Shown: one piece after another, positions 5,926-7,968 of the stretch
How the letters are laid out: each line of letters begins with the position of its first letter
How positions within the stretch are numbered: the first letter of the stretch is position 1
Assembly: GCA_022563655.1 (NCBI GenBank)
Contig: JADFMW010000132.1
Coordinates: 1 to 7,968 of the forward strand
Origin: Pseudomonadota bacterium
GTDB taxonomy: Bacteria; Pseudomonadota; Alphaproteobacteria; JAAXGF01
Length of the DNA: 7,968 nucleotides
Direction of reading: 5' to 3'
Program-made: the position numbers and the translations under genes
Notes under the pieces: model-generated
What the model was told of the DNA's origin: nothing
Seen by the model: the letters and a program-made list of their open reading frames with translations, nothing else
Database searches by the model: none

Positions 5926-6720
5926 ATGACGATCGAGAAGTTCGAACCCGACGACGTGCGCGACCGCGCGCGCTGGGACGCCGACGCGGGCCGGCTGGTG
6001 GTCGACCTCGACGGCTACGAGGGGCCGCTCGACGTGCTCCTGGCGCTGGCTCGGACGCAGAAGGTGGACCTCGCGCGCATCTCGATCCTGCAGCTCGCCG
6101 ACCAGTACCTCTCGTTCATCGAGAGCGCGCGCGATCTGCGCCTGGAGATCGCCGCCGACTACCTGGTGATGGCGGCGTGGCTGGCTTACCTCAAGTCACG
6201 GCTGCTGCTGCCCGAGCCGCCGGCCGAGGACGAGCCGACGGGCGAGGAGATCGCCTCGGCGCTGGCCTTGCAGTTGCGCCGGCTCGAGGCGATGCGCGTG
6301 GCCGGCGCCAAGTTGATGGGCCGCCCGCTGCTCGGCCGCGACGTGTTCGCGCGCGGCGCGCCCGAGGGCGTGCGGATGATCGCCCATCCCATCTACGAGC
6401 TGTCGTACTACGATCTGCTCAGGGCCTACGCCGACCACAGGCGGCGCACGTCCCCCGGACGCCTCACGATCGAGCCGTCGAAGCTGCACTCGATGGACCA
6501 GGCGCTGCGGCGGCTGACGCGCCTGCTGGGCGGGGCGCGCGGCTGGCAGACGCTGGCCAGCTTTCTGCCCCCCGGCGTCGCCCACGCGCTGATCATGCGC
6601 TCGGCGCTCGCCGCGACCTTCGCCGCCAGCCTCGAGCTCGCCCGCCAGGGACGGGTGCGGCTGCGCCAGTCGGGCGAGTTCGCGCCGATTTATTTGCGCA
6701 CCCGCGGCGGCGCCAGATGA
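5926..6720 (+). CDS. scpA: Segregation and condensation protein A
   Basis: ScpA is the kleisin that bridges the head of one SMC subunit and the neck of the other, and recruits ScpB, to compact and segregate the chromosome. The 264-residue protein has the family signature Y-E-G-P-L-D-V-L-L-A-L at about 31-41, a helical bundle with A-A-D-Y-L-V-M-A-A-W-L-A-Y-L-K-S-R-L-L-L at 76-95, an acidic central region at about 97-110, and a C-terminal winged helix at about 195-260 ending Q-S-G-E-F-A-P-I-Y-L. Length is typical. The ATG at 5926 lies 8 bases after the protease stop with only a weak Shine-Dalgarno, so it may depend on coupling. Its stop overlaps the scpB start as ATGA, consistent with balanced production of the two partners. 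Confidence 0.93.
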   Translation: MTIEKFEPDDVRDRARWDADAGRLVVDLDGYEGPLDVLLALARTQKVDLARISILQLADQYLSFIESARDLRLEIAADYLVMAAWLAYLKSRLLLPEPPAEDEPTGEEIASALALQLRRLEAMRVAGAKLMGRPLLGRDVFARGAPEGVRMIAHPIYELSYYDLLRAYADHRRRTSPGRLTIEPSKLHSMDQALRRLTRLLGGARGWQTLASFLPPGVAHALIMRSALAATFAASLELARQGRVRLRQSGEFAPIYLRTRGGAR

Positions 6721-7355
6721 CCGGCGACGCGCGCGACCTCCGGCTGCTCGAGGCGCTGCTGTTCGCCGCCAGCGAGCCGCTTGACACGGCGACGCTAAGC
6801 GAGCGGCTGCCGCCCGAGGCCGACGTCGGCGCGCTCATCGCGCGGCTCAAGGACGACTACGACGGCCGCGGCGTCAACCTCGTGCGCGTCGCCGGCAAAT
6901 GGGCGCTGCGCACCGCCGAGGACCTGGCGGCGGACCTGCACCGGCACGTCGACGTCACGCGCAAGCTGTCGCGCGCCGCGGTCGAGACGCTGGCGATCAT
7001 CGCCTACCACCAGCCGGTGACGCGCGCCGAGATCGAGGCGTTGCGTGGCGTCAGCCTGAGCCGCGGCACGCTCGATATCCTGGTCGAAACCGGCTGGGTG
7101 CGGCCCGGTCGCCGGCGCCGTACACCGGGCCGGCCGGCGACCTGGCTGACGACCGATACCTTCCTCAATCACTTCAGCCTCGACTCGCTCGACGATCTGC
7201 CCGGCGTCGAGGAGCTGCGCGCCGCAGGTCTGCTGGACGCGCGGCAGGGCACGCTCGGCTTCGATATCGGCGGAGCCGACGCTCAGGCGGAAGGCGGGGA
7301 GGCGGCCGTCGATCAAGCGGAAGCCAATGACGAGGCGGCCGACCCCGACGCCTGA
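6717..7355 (+). CDS. scpB: Segregation and condensation protein B
   Basis: ScpB forms a dimer of two winged-helix domains per subunit, binds the middle of ScpA and stabilises the SMC complex. The 212-residue protein starts at ATG 6717 within the scpA stop; the frame stays open much further upstream, but that part is overlap with scpA. Visible signatures are L-E-A-L-L-F-A-A-S-E-P-L at 11-22, R-A-A-V-E-T-L-A-I-I-A-Y-H-Q-P-V-T at 86-102 followed by E-I-E-A-L-R-G-V, and G-R-P-A-T-W-L-T-T with the F-L-N-H-F-S-L-D-S-L-D-D-L-P block at 149-162. From about 186 the tail is acidic and Ala-rich and probably disordered. It is the last gene of the run. tatABC, which I recall following scpB in many relatives, does not follow directly. 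Confidence 0.93.
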   Translation: MTGDARDLRLLEALLFAASEPLDTATLSERLPPEADVGALIARLKDDYDGRGVNLVRVAGKWALRTAEDLAADLHRHVDVTRKLSRAAVETLAIIAYHQPVTRAEIEALRGVSLSRGTLDILVETGWVRPGRRRRTPGRPATWLTTDTFLNHFSLDSLDDLPGVEELRAAGLLDARQGTLGFDIGGADAQAEGGEAAVDQAEANDEAADPDA

Positions 7356-7385
7356 GCGCGTGCTACGTATGCCGTCACGGTCCTC

Positions 7386-7440
7386 ATAAAGCGTTTATAA
7401 ACAATAATCTTACCAATCGTTCCTCGAGCGATTATATAGC
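7386..7440. other. AT-rich island with palindromes, possible promoter or terminator region
   Basis: GTTTATAAAC at 7393-7402 is a perfect palindrome, overlapping the small hairpin ATAAA-GCG-TTTAT (7386-7398). At 7415-7433 an 8-pair stem (one G-T wobble) encloses the loop CTC and is followed by ATATAG rather than a T-run. The A+T richness stands out from the flanks. It could be a transcription end for scpB or a regulatory site; the sequence alone does not decide. Confidence 0.35.
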
Positions 7441-7533
7441 TGTGGACTGAATCCGGCCGGGGCGCGGCGGTTTGGCCGGCGAAGCGGTTCGGGCGGTGCG
7501 CTTGCGCTCGATGGTTCGACCGGGTAGATTCGC

Positions 7534-7539
7534 TTGACG
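7534..7539 (+). promoter_or_regulatory. TTGACG, possible -35 element
   Basis: TTGACG matches the -35 consensus TTGACA at 5 of 6 positions and lies just before the Fur box, so Fur binding would cover the spacer and -10 region. No good -10 is found at the standard 16-18 base spacing (ATTCGC sits there), so the call is tentative. GATAAT inside the Fur box is -10-like but only 10 bases away. Confidence 0.25.
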
Positions 7540-7543
7540 GAGA

Positions 7544-7562
7544 GAGAATGATAATCATTCGC
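7544..7562. promoter_or_regulatory. Fur box (ferric uptake regulator operator)
   Basis: The core GAATGAT-A-ATCATTC (7546-7560) is a perfect 7-1-7 inverted repeat. Aligned on its centre, the 19 bases match the classical Fur consensus GATAATGATAATCATTATC at 16 positions. It lies 114 bases before the start of an iron-type ABC permease, the expected kind of target. Iron-loaded Fur would repress when iron is ample. The alphaproteobacterial relatives Irr and RirA use different motifs, so this suggests a true Fur-type regulator, though some alphaproteobacterial Fur homologues (Mur) respond to manganese. Confidence 0.8.
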
Positions 7563-7676
7563 AACACCGCTCGACGATATGACGGCGCCGCTGGCCGAGC
7601 TGCGGCCGACCGTGTATTGCCAGCGCTTCGGACGCGCGCGCGCTAGCGACGGCACGCATCGCAGCGGGCAACGACC

Positions 7677-7968
7677 TTGTCACTCGCCATTCCCGCGATC
7701 GGTTCGCGACGGTGGCTCGGCCTCGATGGCTGGAGCCTCTGGAGCCTCGCCGCCGCGTCGATCGCCGCGCTCGTCGCGGTGCCGATCGTCGTCGTGCTGG
7801 CGAGCCTGTTCGTTCCGTCGGGCGAAGTCTGGTCGCATCTCAGCGCCACCGTACTGCCCGGCTACGTGGTAAACTCGTTCGTCCTGATGGTCGGTGTCGG
7901 CGTCGTCGTGCTGGTCACCGGTGTCGGCAACGCCTGGCTGGTGACCATGTGCCGGTTCCCGGGACGCG
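7677..7968 (+). CDS. Fe(III)-type ABC transporter permease, N-terminal part (cut by window edge)
   Basis: Ninety-seven codons are visible before the window ends. An in-frame stop at 7644-7646 and the absence of ATG or GTG after it make TTG 7677 the only reasonable start; a weak GCGGG lies about 10 bases before it. The protein opens with a short basic segment and L-D-G-W, a membrane helix at about 22-45, then V-W-S-H-L-S-A-T-V-L-P-G-Y-V-V-N-S, a second helix at about 64-84, and A-W-L-V-T-M-C-R-F-P-G-R. This is the N-terminal pattern of the two-domain iron permeases (FbpB/SfuB/AfuB family), which move ferric ion delivered by a periplasmic binding protein across the inner membrane. The Fur box upstream supports an iron role. 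No binding-protein gene precedes it; one may follow. Thiamine or other ABC permeases of the same superfamily remain possible. Confidence 0.75.
   Translation, partial: MSLAIPAIGSRRWLGLDGWSLWSLAAASIAALVAVPIVVVLASLFVPSGEVWSHLSATVLPGYVVNSFVLMVGVGVVVLVTGVGNAWLVTMCRFPGR

Larger units (their letters stand above)
7356..7676. other. Non-coding stretch between scpB and the iron permease
   Basis: No convincing gene lies here; the reading frames present are short and unlike known proteins. The left part (7381-7440) is A+T-rich with palindromes, the middle carries a Fur box, and the last 115 bases form an apparently long leader before the permease. A 6-bp inverted repeat (CCGGCC 7453-7458, GGCCGG 7474-7479) could fold weakly. 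No intrinsic terminator with a T-run is visible for scpB. Confidence 0.6.

Noticed and set aside
6177..6716. Upstream extension of the scpB frame
   Set aside because: It is the shadow of scpA in another frame; the conserved ScpB sequence begins right after ATG 6717.

Overview
The window is high-GC DNA (roughly two thirds G+C by eye) that looks like a chromosomal segment of an alphaproteobacterium, most likely Rhodospirillales-like. The clue is the ordered block SPOR-domain envelope protein, nagZ, site-2 protease, scpA, scpB. It resembles the argS-SPOR-nagZ-scpA-scpB neighbourhood known from that group. The assignment is from memory of gene order and protein flavour; no search was run.

Layout. 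Positions 1-144 are an unassigned leader. 145-930 (+) encodes a membrane-anchored protein with an exported domain resembling carbohydrate-binding beta-sandwich modules. 935-1783 (+) encodes a membrane-anchored SPOR protein and follows after 4 bases. 1801-3935 (-) holds a translationally coupled two-gene unit pointing the other way: a Gfo/Idh/MocA dehydrogenase (GnnA-like), then a DegT/DnrJ/EryC1 PLP aminotransferase (GnnB/WbpE-like). A 160-base divergent gap with a strong stem-loop separates it from 4096-7355 (+), a tight run of nagZ, an M50 site-2 protease, scpA and scpB. 7356-7676 is a non-coding stretch with an AT-rich island and a very good Fur box. It leads into 7677-7968 (+), the start of an Fe(III)-type ABC permease cut by the window edge.

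How the genes fit together. The left genes and nagZ all point to cell-wall and envelope work: SPOR binds septal peptidoglycan and NagZ recycles peptidoglycan. The dehydrogenase/aminotransferase pair is the known two-step route that replaces the 3-hydroxyl of UDP-GlcNAc by an amine, the precursor of amide-linked lipid A. ScpA and ScpB are the kleisin and winged-helix partners of SMC in chromosome segregation. The right end is an iron-starvation transport unit.

Most unusual points: the sugar-amine pair inserted backwards between SPOR and nagZ, with a mobile-element-like motif at its left junction and a 29-base hairpin at its right; the cysteine-containing carbohydrate-binding-like protein fused into the SPOR operon; and the Fur box with a long leader before a non-ATG permease start. 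I see no CRISPR array, tRNA, rRNA or intact mobile element.
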